A stretch of 64,000 nucleotides of DNA, from contig NZ_CP049868.1 in assembly GCF_011303555.1 (NCBI RefSeq), positions 4,464,001 to 4,528,000 of the forward strand. Direction: 5' to 3'. Every line of letters starts with the position of its first letter. The stretch's first letter is position 1. Position numbers and translations under genes: made by a program. Positions 27,728 to 36,404 of the stretch are shown here, piece by piece. Under the pieces are notes generated by a model that worked only from the letters and a program-made list of their open reading frames with translations, had not been told where the DNA came from and made no database searches. The stretch is from Pedobacter sp. HDW13. GTDB taxonomy: Bacteria > Bacteroidota > Bacteroidia > Sphingobacteriales > Sphingobacteriaceae.

Positions 27728-28440
27728 GTTGCTTTTCAATAAGTTATCATGGAAGGTAGGAGCAATAAATTTTGTTCGAAATAAACCCATACCCCATACA
27801 AGATTATTTTTGAACATTCCCTGGATAAAAGTGTGTTTCTGCGTGATATTGCTCTTCTCGTAGATTAAAAGCAGGTTTTTTACATATTTCTCTGGCAGGT
27901 CGCCCATGGCAGGACACGCATCAGCGCAGCGTAAACGGGATTTCTGAGTATGTCATTGATCGCGTTACTTCCGGTGTGCTTAAGACCAGCCGCTTTTGCA
28001 TTCTTGAAAATCAGGTACTGTGGGATACCCATCATATACTCCTGAAAGATGTGTTCCATAATTACAGATTCTCCCTGATGGATTTCAATAAGGTTCTTAC
28101 GTGTTCCATCAATAATATTACGGTAGCCGAAAGGAGCACGCCCGAGGTAACGACCTTTCTCCTTTGCATTTCTAACGCCTTGTTTGGTACGTTTCCTGAT
28201 GTTGAATAGCTCTTTGTTAGCAATCATGTAGTCCAGTGCTCTTTTCATGAACAGATCGGAGTCAGATGTATCTAGATCGACACGCTCGTTGGTGGACAAT
28301 ACCTTTACCCCATTTTTTTTTCCAGCTCTGCAATCTTCATCAGTGCCTCCGGCAGGTTACGACTGAAACGGTCGTGGTCTAATACAATCACAAACTGTAT
28401 TTAGCCCTTGTACTTCTTCAGATAGGCCTTGGACGGTCAA
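27704..28440 (-). pseudogene. Decayed serine recombinase (resolvase/invertase family)
   Basis: A relic of a large serine recombinase, probably from an integrative element next to tRNA-Leu. From the right, the text reads PSKAYLKKYKG-stop-IQFVIVLDHDRFSRN, with a TAA inside, then a break at C4 (28308-28311; one more G on the coding strand continues into VKVLSTNERVDLDTSDSD). The recombinase domain follows (RKRTKQGVRNAKEKGRYLG, APFGYRNI) up to about 27900. A last frame change gives the C-terminal part MGDLPEKYVKNLLLIYEKSN. The catalytic serine end is missing on the right. Cannot be active. Confidence 0.75.
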
Positions 28441-28874
28441 AGGTATAGCTTCTGACCATCACCTGCAATCTAAAGAATAGCTTTTCCAAATATTAGGATG
28501 ACAGCAAAGAATAGGGAATGGACAAAATCAATTTATTATACTGCTTTTAAAAAGTAAATGGACAGTACTCTAATGAAATATCGTAAATCTCTGTAAAACA
28601 ATTATTTGTAATTACTCGTACTTCTCTTTGTAACTATTCATACTTGTTTTTTGAAACAAATCCGTACGAGTATTTTTATTCGGTCGTAGAGTGCATGTTT
28701 CCTCCCTATATTTATCACAGATTTTCGTCAGGCGGGAAGAAGTGCAAAATCAACGGTGGATTTTCAGTTGGACTTAAATTATAATATCGGCTTCTGTACT
28801 TCAATTTCCGGGCCATTGCAACATTAAAAATTGTTATACGAAAGCATATTCGAACTAAAATCAAAGACGAAAAA
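28441..28874. other. Intergenic gap after the recombinase relic
   Basis: No gene seen. TACTCGTAC (28613-28621) and GTACGAGTA (28664-28672) form a 9-bp perfect inverted repeat with a 42-base spacer and T-rich text after it; it may be a weak terminator or a protein-binding site. Confidence 0.4.
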
Positions 28875-29324
28875 ATGGTAAAAAAAATCCTCTTATTATC
28901 TTTTGCTTCAATGCTTACAGCAAATGTTGTATCAGCAAAGCTAAAAATTCCCTTTGGCAAGATTGACAAAATAGAAATTGTAGCAGATTTGCCTGACACA
29001 GAGAAGTATGCTGTAAGTAAAGGCCCCAAGGAATACCTTGATTTAGCAAGAATGCACCAGGAATATAATATTGCCTGGATAATTCCAGTTTGGATAACGC
29101 AAGAACCAAAATTGGTTTTGGCCAAAAAAGGAAGTGATGAGTATTTCGAACTAACCAATGAACAGCTTGATCAGGTTGTGATTGAAAACAAATTGAATAA
29201 AGAAAGTCTTCTGCAGCTGGGGCTTTATTCAAAATATGGAGGAAAACTTATAGTCCTGTTGATTATCGGACTGATCCTATATGGAGCTTTTTCTAAAACC
29301 AAGCAAAAAAAATACATCCAATAA
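28875..29324 (+). CDS. Hypothetical exported/membrane protein (149 aa)
   Basis: No family recognised. An N-terminal signal peptide (LLLSFASMLTANVVSA) and a single C-terminal membrane segment (LIVLLIIGLILYGAF) with a short basic tail (SKTKQKKYIQ) frame a soluble segment of about 90 residues (KIEIVADLPDTEKYAVSKG, then KLVLAKKGSDEYFELT). So a periplasmic domain fixed to the inner membrane is likely. It heads a possible three-gene unit with the next two frames, separated by 32 and 7 bases. Confidence 0.6.
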   Translation: MVKKILLLSFASMLTANVVSAKLKIPFGKIDKIEIVADLPDTEKYAVSKGPKEYLDLARMHQEYNIAWIIPVWITQEPKLVLAKKGSDEYFELTNEQLDQVVIENKLNKESLLQLGLYSKYGGKLIVLLIIGLILYGAFSKTKQKKYIQ

Positions 29325-29356
29325 ATATTTAAACAAAAAAACTTAAACCAAAAAGA

Positions 29357-30055
29357 ATGAACCCATTATTTTTAATTCCGGTCGTATTAATAATTGCAGG
29401 TATAGCCTTTATGATCATCATGAATAAAAAACACAAAACTGCAGAATCAGAAATCGACTTAGACTCCGAAAGAACTAAATATCACCAATACAAACAAGAA
29501 CTTTTAGCTCAGGATTTTTCAAAATTAGCAGAGTGGTTGAAGGGTAAGCAAATTGATGCTTTTACTTCAGCATCTGTTCCCCAGTCGACAACCAGTAAAG
29601 TGCAGGAGCTTGTAACTGACGGAATAAAAAATGTAGCATTATCGGCAATTGGTTTAAAGCTTAAAAGAGTTGAAACAGAGTGTTTTTGGGCTTTAAGCGG
29701 AAGCGATTTGCATTTCTTCAGCACGGATACAGTTGGTGAGTTAGATGAGCACATTGTATTTGATAATTTTAGAATTGAAAAAGCTAGGCTTCAATATGGG
29801 GGTATCTTAAAATCGCAATTGGGTGTTTATTCAAGACTATCAGAAGAATATTTACCAAAAATACATGTTATCACTTTTGATATTGACGGAAGTTTGTTAG
29901 CTCTTGAAATCCACGATAGACTTAATTATATGGTTGACCCGCAAGATATGCTCAACCTAAAAAAGCAATTGAAAACAAGAGCAAAACATCAGGTAGTTGG
30001 CGAAAATTTTGTGAAAATTTTGCAAGATAAATTCCCTAGCCTAAAAGTGGCTTAA
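29357..30055 (+). CDS. Hypothetical protein with N-terminal membrane anchor (232 aa)
   Basis: No family recognised. One membrane segment at residues 3-23 (LFLIPVVLIIAGIAFMIIM), then a basic stop-transfer and an acidic linker, then a cytoplasmic domain with beta-rich text (FWALSGSDLHFFSTDTVGEL, HVITFDIDGSLLALEIHDRL) that looks like a PH-like or GRAM-like sheet, a guess from pattern only. Together with the preceding membrane protein and the following broken DUF1266-like gene it forms a small unit of unknown purpose. Confidence 0.6.
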   Translation: MNPLFLIPVVLIIAGIAFMIIMNKKHKTAESEIDLDSERTKYHQYKQELLAQDFSKLAEWLKGKQIDAFTSASVPQSTTSKVQELVTDGIKNVALSAIGLKLKRVETECFWALSGSDLHFFSTDTVGELDEHIVFDNFRIEKARLQYGGILKSQLGVYSRLSEEYLPKIHVITFDIDGSLLALEIHDRLNYMVDPQDMLNLKKQLKTRAKHQVVGENFVKILQDKFPSLKVA

Positions 30056-30062
30056 TAATAAG

Positions 30063-30335
30063 ATGGCATTTTTTTCGAAATTTTTAAGTTTGTTAAAAAG
30101 TATTCGTCTAAATGATAAAAACACCGTAGATGGTTATTTGTTAGATTATTTGCTCATAGGTTCAGTGTATGCCGAATAACAGTCTGCATACCTGAATTCT
30201 CATGAAACAGGTTAAAACAAGTCCGATATTACAAAGTTAGTTGGAACCCATTGGGAAATCTCGGGCCAAAATCAAGTAATAGAAGTACTCCAAAGTTTGC
30301 ATCACTGCCTTGTGAAAGAAGATAAAAATGGATGA
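30063..30335 (+). pseudogene. DUF1266-like gene remnant with in-frame stops
   Basis: Starts MAFFSKFLSLLKSIRLNDKN and continues past TAA (30177-30179), TAA (30213-30215) and ends at TGA (30333-30335). The joined text has YAE-QQ-like and SDITKLVGTHWEISGQNQVI followed by EVLQSLHHCLV, which resembles the DUF1266 helix pattern in my memory. The first TAA could come from CAA (the next codon is CAG). Seven bases behind the previous gene. The match to DUF1266 is tentative; that the frame is decayed is clearer. Confidence 0.45.
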
Positions 30336-30404
30336 GGTTGATATATCCAGCCCCATTCTAAATTTACTTTCAAGTTAATTACAGTAAGAAATCAGGTACT
30401 AATC

Positions 30405-30698
30405 CTATAGGTCATTTGCTTTCGACTGAAGATACCCTAAATCGCCACAGTATTTTGCTACTTCCCCCTGAACATAAGCCGGGACATCATTAACAATCTC
30501 CCATAGAACAGTATATTTCGAATTATAACTTAAATAGATTACTAAATCATCATATTCTCTTTCCCGGGCAAAGACCTTACCCAGATTGTGCTGGAGATCG
30601 GAGGCTAGCCCATCCAATCTTTCATTCATCAGTTTGTCAATAGAAGTAAGAATCTCATCTGTTGAGTAAGTTATGGGCAGTACGGTAACATCTATCAT
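30405..30698 (-). CDS. Hypothetical protein (97 aa)
   Basis: Not recognised. A 97-aa soluble protein; MIDVTVLPITYSTDEILTSI at the start and a helical centre (IDKLMNERLDGLASDLQHNL), then two strands (DDLVIYLSYNSKYTVLWEIV). No signal peptide. It faces the DUF1266-like remnant tail to tail. A second small frame lies 14 bases upstream on the same strand. Size and position suggest an accessory gene; an immunity-like role is only possible by analogy. Confidence 0.5.
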   Translation of the reverse strand: MIDVTVLPITYSTDEILTSIDKLMNERLDGLASDLQHNLGKVFAREREYDDLVIYLSYNSKYTVLWEIVNDVPAYVQGEVAKYCGDLGYLQSKANDL

Positions 30699-30712
30699 TT
30701 GTAAACAGGAAA

Positions 30713-30868
30713 CTATAATTTAGGTTTCGTTTTCTTGATATCTACCTTCTGACAAATCACCCTGCCTATGATTGTACAATCTTTCTCTTTTATGTTAGTT
30801 ACTATTTCTGGCCTATTAACCGGATTTATCCGGCCTCTTTTGGGCTTATTTTCTTTTGCGGAGGACAT
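30713..30868 (-). CDS. Possible very small basic protein (51 aa)
   Basis: ATG at 30866-30868, stop TAG at 30713-30715. Sequence begins MSSAKENKPKRGRINPVNRP and is rich in Lys, Arg and Pro, with two Cys (DCTIIGRVICQ). It ends 14 bases before the start of the 97-aa gene, so the two could form an operon. Codon use is compatible with coding, but no family is recognised, so this is a weak call. Confidence 0.3.
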   Translation of the reverse strand: MSSAKENKPKRGRINPVNRPEIVTNIKEKDCTIIGRVICQKVDIKKTKPKL

Positions 30869-31255
30869 CTCTTATGTAATCATAAAGATAAGTGTGAAAT
30901 TATGTATCTAAATCGTAAGGGTTGTCAAATTCACTGCCGTGCGATACTTAAATCCACTTTTGCAACTGCTGAGTTTTTAAACGACGGATACCATAAAATT
31001 TAAACAATCAAAAATATTTAATCCATATCTTTTTTCTATTAGAGATTTCATGAAAAAAGTTGCAATAATCATTAGTTGCAATGAACTAATTCTTACTTTA
31101 CAATTGTAACAATTGCGTAATCATGTAAAGATCATAAGTATCAATAGATAATTTAACACCAGACGGGTATTCAAGAGTTGCTTTTTTCCATTTGATGCCA
31201 AACTAGGGCGATCATCTACTGCATTCAAAGCTCACTAGAAGCGCCTGCCTGAACA
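30869..31255. other. Intergenic region, no gene seen
   Basis: AT-rich. ACAATTGTAACAATTG at about 31099-31114 contains two CAATTG palindromes 10 bases apart. Nothing else can be supported. Confidence 0.4.
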
Positions 31256-32128
31256 TCATCCTAGTGACGAATCTCCCTCAATCGCTGTCTCCCTAAATCG
31301 TTTAGGATTAAACCCAGTCTTTAGTCTCATAAAAGAAGAAAAATGCGCGATATCTCCAAAACCTAATTTATAGCCTATTTCTTTTATCGAAAGTGATGTG
31401 CCAAGTAACAAACGTTTTGCTTCCAAAAGCATGCGTTGGTCGATAAGTGCTTTAGAGTTGAGGCCATTGAATTGTCTACAGATCATATTTAGATAATTTG
31501 GGGTTATGGCAAGTTTATTTGCGTAAAAAGCTACTGACTTTTCACAGGCAAAATACTCGTCAATTAAGCGGCCATAGCGATGTAAAATAGGGTTGTACAT
31601 ATTATTTTTTTTACCGCGAAGAGCCTCTTTCATAAGATGATCAATAGTTGTTATTATCAAACGAGTTCTTAAAATGAGTAAATCCCATTGCACCTCGGGT
31701 TTTGACAGATCTTCTTCAATACTGGTCAGATCAGCTATTAATCTTTTGTAAGAATCTTGGATAATGTCAACCACGGGGTATTTGTTGATCTTTGAATTTA
31801 TAAACCCAATCTCATACATGTACTTCTCTACAAAGTATCGGCTAACAATTAATTTATAACCATTTGTACAACTCGCACTATTCCAGGAATGTATCTGTCC
31901 AGGATAGGATATGTGAATTTGTAAGTTACACTCTTGGTATTTTACAAAATCTATTGAATGCCAGCCTTCTCCATCTTTGAAAAAAATAAATACATAAGCA
32001 TCAGGAGATCTGAAATTGTTGATTTGGCTTGATCCTGCCATTCTAAAACAAGCTATATGTTCTGCCATATTAGCTTCAGCTTCCAAATTCTTTTCAATCG
32101 GTATTAGTTGGCTATTTTTATCTTCCAT
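31256..32128 (-). CDS. AraC family regulator with cupin-like sensor (290 aa), paralogue 1
   Basis: A DNA-binding transcription factor. The C-terminal ~100 residues form two helix-turn-helix units typical of AraC/XylS (FYANKLAITPNYLNMICRQF; SLSIKEIGYKLGFGDIAHF; MRLKTGFNPKRFRE). The N-terminal half is a cupin-like domain: RMAGSSQINNFRSP, FKDGEGWHSIDFV and ISYPGQIHSWNSA, a PGQ motif shared with two other regulators here. No membrane segment. It faces the other soluble paralogue gene on the same strand and belongs to the five-regulator cluster ahead of the giant adhesin. Inducing ligand unknown. Confidence 0.83.
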   Translation of the reverse strand: MEDKNSQLIPIEKNLEAEANMAEHIACFRMAGSSQINNFRSPDAYVFIFFKDGEGWHSIDFVKYQECNLQIHISYPGQIHSWNSASCTNGYKLIVSRYFVEKYMYEIGFINSKINKYPVVDIIQDSYKRLIADLTSIEEDLSKPEVQWDLLILRTRLIITTIDHLMKEALRGKKNNMYNPILHRYGRLIDEYFACEKSVAFYANKLAITPNYLNMICRQFNGLNSKALIDQRMLLEAKRLLLGTSLSIKEIGYKLGFGDIAHFSSFMRLKTGFNPKRFRETAIEGDSSLG

Positions 32129-32377
32129 AGATAAAACTTAATTTATATTATCCCTGCTATAATAATATGCTCTTACAATTACTTTTTCTGTAAGCCCTCT
32201 GTTTTACAGACTATTCAAAAGTATAATTTTGTCCTCAAATTTCCTGCAATAGATCGAAGCTCAATCTGACGTCCATAGCTGTGAAATAGCCTAAAGCCAG
32301 TTACACGTTAAGAAAATCGGAGGGCGATATTAAAACTATGCAGATCGACGGTGAATCAATCCAAGTGTATGATCTGC
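32129..32377. other. Intergenic region between regulator 1 and a small gene
   Basis: About 250 bases, AT-rich near the left and mixed at the right, without a recognisable gene; probably holds the promoter of regulator 1. Confidence 0.35.
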
Positions 32378-32731
32378 TTAATGATTTTCGATGTGGAATT
32401 TGTTAAAATAGGCCAAAGATGCCCGACGCATCTCTTCTGGTAGATTATCCTGTTTGGTATTCAGTAGATTATGCTGGGCCTTGTTGTTTTTTTTAATGAA
32501 AATCCCTTTTTCACTATCGAATTTCAAATAGCCGAGATCAAAAAAGCGCTCTTCAATCTTGCCGGAAGAATCCATTGCATGGAAGGTGAGGGGGGTGATC
32601 TTTAGGGGGTTTTTATAGATCAATAACCATTGATATTTAGCGGCTTTGGAAACCTGTTCCGTGAATTTTGCTTCAAGGATACATATAGAAATGCCGTCTA
32701 GAAAATAAGTATATTCGTAAAATTCGTTCAT
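32378..32731 (-). CDS. Hypothetical protein (117 aa) between AraC regulator genes
   Basis: Not recognised. A soluble, mixed alpha/beta protein of 117 aa (MNEFYEYTYFLDGISICILE, then KAAKYQWLLIYKNPLKITPL and GKIEERFFDLGYLKFDSEKG), with a charged C-terminal part. It lies between regulator genes 1 and 2 on the same strand, 72 bases after the start-side neighbour, so it may be cotranscribed with regulator 2. A helper of signal sensing is possible but not shown. Confidence 0.5.
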   Translation of the reverse strand: MNEFYEYTYFLDGISICILEAKFTEQVSKAAKYQWLLIYKNPLKITPLTFHAMDSSGKIEERFFDLGYLKFDSEKGIFIKKNNKAQHNLLNTKQDNLPEEMRRASLAYFNKFHIENH

Positions 32732-32803
32732 AGGGTTTTATAGTATAGAGAGAGTGGTGTGTACATGTATCAAACGCTGTGGTCATTTGAGTGATACTCT
32801 AAG

Positions 32804-33661
32804 TTATTTCTGATTTCGGAATATTTTTGGGGACATACCTGTATGTTTCTTGAAGAAATTTGAAAAAGATGCTGTATCACAAAATTTTAAGTCAATAGCT
32901 ATTTCTTTTATAGACTTTTTGTTTGAAACTAGATGGTTTTTGATAGTCTGGATAAAATCATCAGCTATAACAGAACTGGCAGTTCTGTTATAGTGCTTGC
33001 GACATAGGATATTAAGGTAGTTAGCACTTACAAATAGGCTATTGGCATAAAAACTGACTTTTCTTGTATCCATGCAATGTTGGCCAACTAAATCTATGAA
33101 TTTTTTCAAAAGTGGCACCTGAGTGTTGTTATTTTGACTTTCGGGCAGTATTTTTAGTAATTCACCACTGATTATTAATGAAGTAATACGCAGACGAGAA
33201 TAAATGACCTCCCATAAGCCGTTTCCAGACTTTATCTCATCGCCTATGCATTTCAATTCATGGACAAGTTTATAAAATGTTTCAAGGTCAAGCTCAATGG
33301 TTGGATATTTTTTATGTACCGAGAGTGGGTGCTTAAAACAATCTGAAATTCTCTCAAATATCTTCTGGGATATCGAAATTTCATATATTATAGTCGTAGA
33401 CTTCAATTGGTTGCAAAGGATTTGACCAGGAAAATAAAGTTGCATCTGTAATGGCGACATTGTATGATTTATACCATTAACATCGTTAATTTCATCTCTG
33501 TTCTCAACAAGCATTATGATAAAATGATCCAGTTCAGCTGGACAGTAGCATTCGTAGGATGCTCCGCTTATTTCCCTGTAGATAAGATTTGAACTCAAAT
33601 CCGTAGCCAACCGAGTTTCAGTAAAGTTTTGCGATCGATATTGTTGAGTTAATTTATCCAT
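32804..33661 (-). CDS. AraC family regulator with cupin-like sensor (285 aa), paralogue 2
   Basis: A second soluble AraC protein. Sensor half: FIIMLVENRDEIND, then LYFPGQILCNQLKS (FPGQ motif). DNA-binding half: SFYANSLFVSANYLNILCRK and NKKSIKEIAIDLKFCDTASF followed by SNFFKKHTGMSPKIFRNQ. The arrangement is equal to paralogue 1 but identity is only moderate, so duplication is old. It is divergent from paralogue 3 across a 590-base gap, where all three may bind. No signal peptide. Confidence 0.83.
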   Translation of the reverse strand: MDKLTQQYRSQNFTETRLATDLSSNLIYREISGASYECYCPAELDHFIIMLVENRDEINDVNGINHTMSPLQMQLYFPGQILCNQLKSTTIIYEISISQKIFERISDCFKHPLSVHKKYPTIELDLETFYKLVHELKCIGDEIKSGNGLWEVIYSRLRITSLIISGELLKILPESQNNNTQVPLLKKFIDLVGQHCMDTRKVSFYANSLFVSANYLNILCRKHYNRTASSVIADDFIQTIKNHLVSNKKSIKEIAIDLKFCDTASFSNFFKKHTGMSPKIFRNQK

Positions 33662-34251
33662 AACTGGTCATAAACGGAGGCAGGTCATCCCCGACCTTAC
33701 CTCCGTCGTCTCCCTATTGATGCTAAAATAATAATGAAGTAAATGCCTTCATTGCTTATCCGTATCGATGTAAAGATATTCAACGGTGATAAACAAAAAC
33801 AGGAAATTGAACTGAATTGCTGAATTTTGCAATACTTCTTATAATTTATACAATAAATGTTTTTTCTTTCGACCTACTTTTACAAAATGAACAGCTACCA
33901 TGACTATTTTATAATGAAGTAGCTTCAGCGGGAACATACTCTATCATTTTAAAGATATAAGACGGTAGGGGCTAAATTGGTACATGTATAGGTATTATTT
34001 AAACATATTTTAAATTGAATCCTTTGGAAACTTTTTCAACAATCTTTCAGTGCCCCAAAGTCTATATGAGCTCAATAGTCCTTTACATGCCAAGTGGTTA
34101 TAAAAAGTCTTTTTTGCTTTTTTTTTGCTTCTCTGAAATAATAACAATGGACAACAAATCCAGTTTATCTTATAAATCTAATTTAAGTTATCTATAAAAA
34201 TGCGCGCTCCAAGCTTTTTAATCGGTGTAATTTTCTTTAATAGTATGTTTT
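33662..34251. promoter_or_regulatory. Divergent regulatory gap between two AraC genes
   Basis: 590 bases between the starts at 33661 and 34252. A 60-codon frame at 34015-34197 has unlikely composition and is not called. AT-rich with T-runs; a stretch GATAAGAC and repeated GTACATGTATAGG (33979-33991) is a candidate site (TACATGTA palindrome). No consensus operator can be named. Confidence 0.35.
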
Positions 34252-35112
34252 ATGATACAGTCAGTTTTTGAACAGAATAGTGGGCAGCCAAGAATGAATG
34301 AAAAACCTAAAGTAAAGATGGGGGATGAAGAGATTGCTTATGAGAAGTTGAACGAAAGAAATAGCCTCCATAAGACTATTAACTGTACCTATTTTATAAT
34401 AGTATTGTTCAGCAGTGGTAGCGGTACTCATTCTATTGATGATGTCGATTATACCATAGGAGACCGCCAATTACATTTTTTGTTCCCGGGACAGCGTCAT
34501 CACTGGGAAACCGAGAGAGGCACCGAAGCACAAAAGATTGTAGTAGGTAAAAAGGTATTTGAGACTTTTTCAAGCAATGGGATATTTCACCTTATTAGGC
34601 ACAACCTGCATCCAGTATTCAAGCTCGATCAGACTACGTTTTTTGCAGTTGATCAGGAATTTAAAAAAATCGAAAATGAGTTGCATTTGCTGGATTCGGA
34701 CAAAATATGGAAAAAGATCCTATCCGTAAGGATGGATATTATTGCTGCAATGATTGCAAAAGAAGCTGAAATTTACATCAAGGAAAGTGTTTTTAAGAAT
34801 GCGAACATTATCGTGAAGAATTTTTGGTTATTGGCAAACCAGCACTTCACTAGACAGAAAAACGTTTCTTGGTATGCAGATCAGCTACACGTCGGAGCCA
34901 GCTACCTTAATTATCTCTGTAAAAAACACCTGAATGTAGGAGCCAATCAGGTGATTGGACAACGAATACTGTTGGATGCTAAAAAACAACTCAGATTTTC
35001 TGAACAATCAATAAAGGAAATCGCTTATAGCCTTGGCTTTAAGGATGTACCCAGTTTCTCAAACTTTTTTAGGGAAAAAAGTGGATTTACTCCTTCGGCT
35101 TATCGGGAATAA
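34252..35112 (+). CDS. AraC family regulator with cupin-like sensor (286 aa), paralogue 3
   Basis: Third soluble member: sensor part FIIVLFSSGSGTHSIDDVDY, FLFPGQRHHWETERGTE; DNA-binding part SWYADQLHVGASYLNYLCKK, QSIKEIAYSLGFKDVPSF and FFREKSGFTPSAYRE at the very end. A second possible start (MNEKPKVKMG) lies 14 codons in. It points to the membrane-type regulators and the adhesin, and is divergent from paralogue 2. 195 bases of spacer follow with a TAGTTTTG -7 box (35287-35294) for the next gene. Confidence 0.83.
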   Translation: MIQSVFEQNSGQPRMNEKPKVKMGDEEIAYEKLNERNSLHKTINCTYFIIVLFSSGSGTHSIDDVDYTIGDRQLHFLFPGQRHHWETERGTEAQKIVVGKKVFETFSSNGIFHLIRHNLHPVFKLDQTTFFAVDQEFKKIENELHLLDSDKIWKKILSVRMDIIAAMIAKEAEIYIKESVFKNANIIVKNFWLLANQHFTRQKNVSWYADQLHVGASYLNYLCKKHLNVGANQVIGQRILLDAKKQLRFSEQSIKEIAYSLGFKDVPSFSNFFREKSGFTPSAYRE

Positions 35113-35307
35113 TTCTGGAGTATTTAATTTTTTAGTTTGCATATTTCTGAAATCATATGTGTGGGTATTGCAAGCAAAATATAAACACTTGTTCAAATGC
35201 ACTTGTCAGAATTGTTATTTTCATAAAAACAATTGTGGATTTTATAAAGAAGTATTCAGGAAACCAAATCCATTGTTACTAATATTTAGTTTTGTGTAGA
35301 AATTGAA

Positions 35308-36393
35308 ATGAAAGCTTTTTTTCCATACAAAAATATAAACTTAAATAGAGGCAGCGAGTTTTATGAAAGTCTGCTATCCAAAATTCCGGAAAATCGGTAT
35401 TGGTTTTATATCTGCATTTTGTTTAATGCCAATGTGATAAACATTATTGAAAAAGTAGGATTTTCTAAAGGCGGATTTACAATTTTGAATACTTTGTGGA
35501 GCCCGCTGTGGCTATTGTTGGGGCCGCTTTGCTTCTTAGCGAATAATTCATTGTCGAACAACAAAAAAAACTCCATGGGTTTAATACATTTATTGCCAGG
35601 GGGAGTTTATGTTGTTTTCTATATCGTAGTGAAACTTGATCAGGCATCTCATTCAGCCATAGCTGGAGAGCTGAATGAGATGTACTGGATTTCTATGTTT
35701 TTGGTGCCTGCTTCTCTTATTTTCTATTCAATTTGTGTCATTGTGGACAGAACCAGAGATCTGACCAAATTAGGGTATGAATCAGAACTGGTAATAATGA
35801 TTTCCTGTTTTTATTTGATTATAGCCTTGCTCTATTTTCTTGTAGGTTATTGTTGGTTGGTATTGGACATCGAATTAAAGATTAACTACCGCTTTCTGAT
35901 ATATGGCTTACTGTCCATAACAGTTGCGTTCATAGCCATTTATTTCTTAATGGTAAAAAAGAATCGAAACCTCTCCAGAGTGTACCGTTTCCAGGTATCC
36001 CAAGATGGCTATTCAAATTCGAAATTGAAGTCTGAGCAAATTAATGAGTACAAAGAAAGAATAAAGAAGCATTTTGATGGCTCAAAGTGTTTTCTGCGAT
36101 CGAATTTTTCGTTAGAAATCCTATCCCGCGAACTTGATATTCCCCAACATAACCTATCTCAGGTTTTTAACCTCTATCTGGGCAAAAATTTTTATGGGTA
36201 TATCGCAGAATACCGTATTGAATATGCTTTGACACAGCTTAGATCAAATAATGGGAAGTTGAAAATGGAATCGCTGGCATATCAATGTGGCTTTAATTCC
36301 AGAAGTTCCTTTATCCGTTATTTTAAGGAGATAACGGGATATGTTCCATCAGAGTACTGCCAAAAAATGAAGCTTAATAATTTCTGTAGCTAA
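35308..36393 (+). CDS. Membrane-embedded AraC-type regulator (361 aa)
   Basis: The N-terminal 230 residues carry about seven membrane segments (FTILNTLWSPLWLLLGPLCF, LLPGGVYVVFYIVV, ISMFLVPASLIFYSICVIV, MISCFYLIIALLYFLVGY, YGLLSITVAFIAIYFLM), followed by a linker and an AraC DNA-binding domain (LEILSRELDIPQHNLSQVFN; ESLAYQCGFNSRSSFIRYFK; EITGYVPSEYC). Such membrane-AraC proteins are common in Bacteroidota and are thought to sense envelope or external cues directly. The next gene, of the same design, follows after 11 bases, so the two form an operon. Confidence 0.82.
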   Translation: MKAFFPYKNINLNRGSEFYESLLSKIPENRYWFYICILFNANVINIIEKVGFSKGGFTILNTLWSPLWLLLGPLCFLANNSLSNNKKNSMGLIHLLPGGVYVVFYIVVKLDQASHSAIAGELNEMYWISMFLVPASLIFYSICVIVDRTRDLTKLGYESELVIMISCFYLIIALLYFLVGYCWLVLDIELKINYRFLIYGLLSITVAFIAIYFLMVKKNRNLSRVYRFQVSQDGYSNSKLKSEQINEYKERIKKHFDGSKCFLRSNFSLEILSRELDIPQHNLSQVFNLYLGKNFYGYIAEYRIEYALTQLRSNNGKLKMESLAYQCGFNSRSSFIRYFKEITGYVPSEYCQKMKLNNFCS

Positions 36394-36404
36394 TAGGATA
36401 GCCC

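Noticed and set aside
1804..30335. Stop-codon reassignment to explain in-frame TAA/TAG
   Set aside because: Intact genes in the window end with TAA and TAG as normal stops, and the affected genes also have frameshifts.
34015..34197. 60-codon frame between the divergent AraC genes
   Set aside because: Poor composition, no family, and placed in a promoter region.
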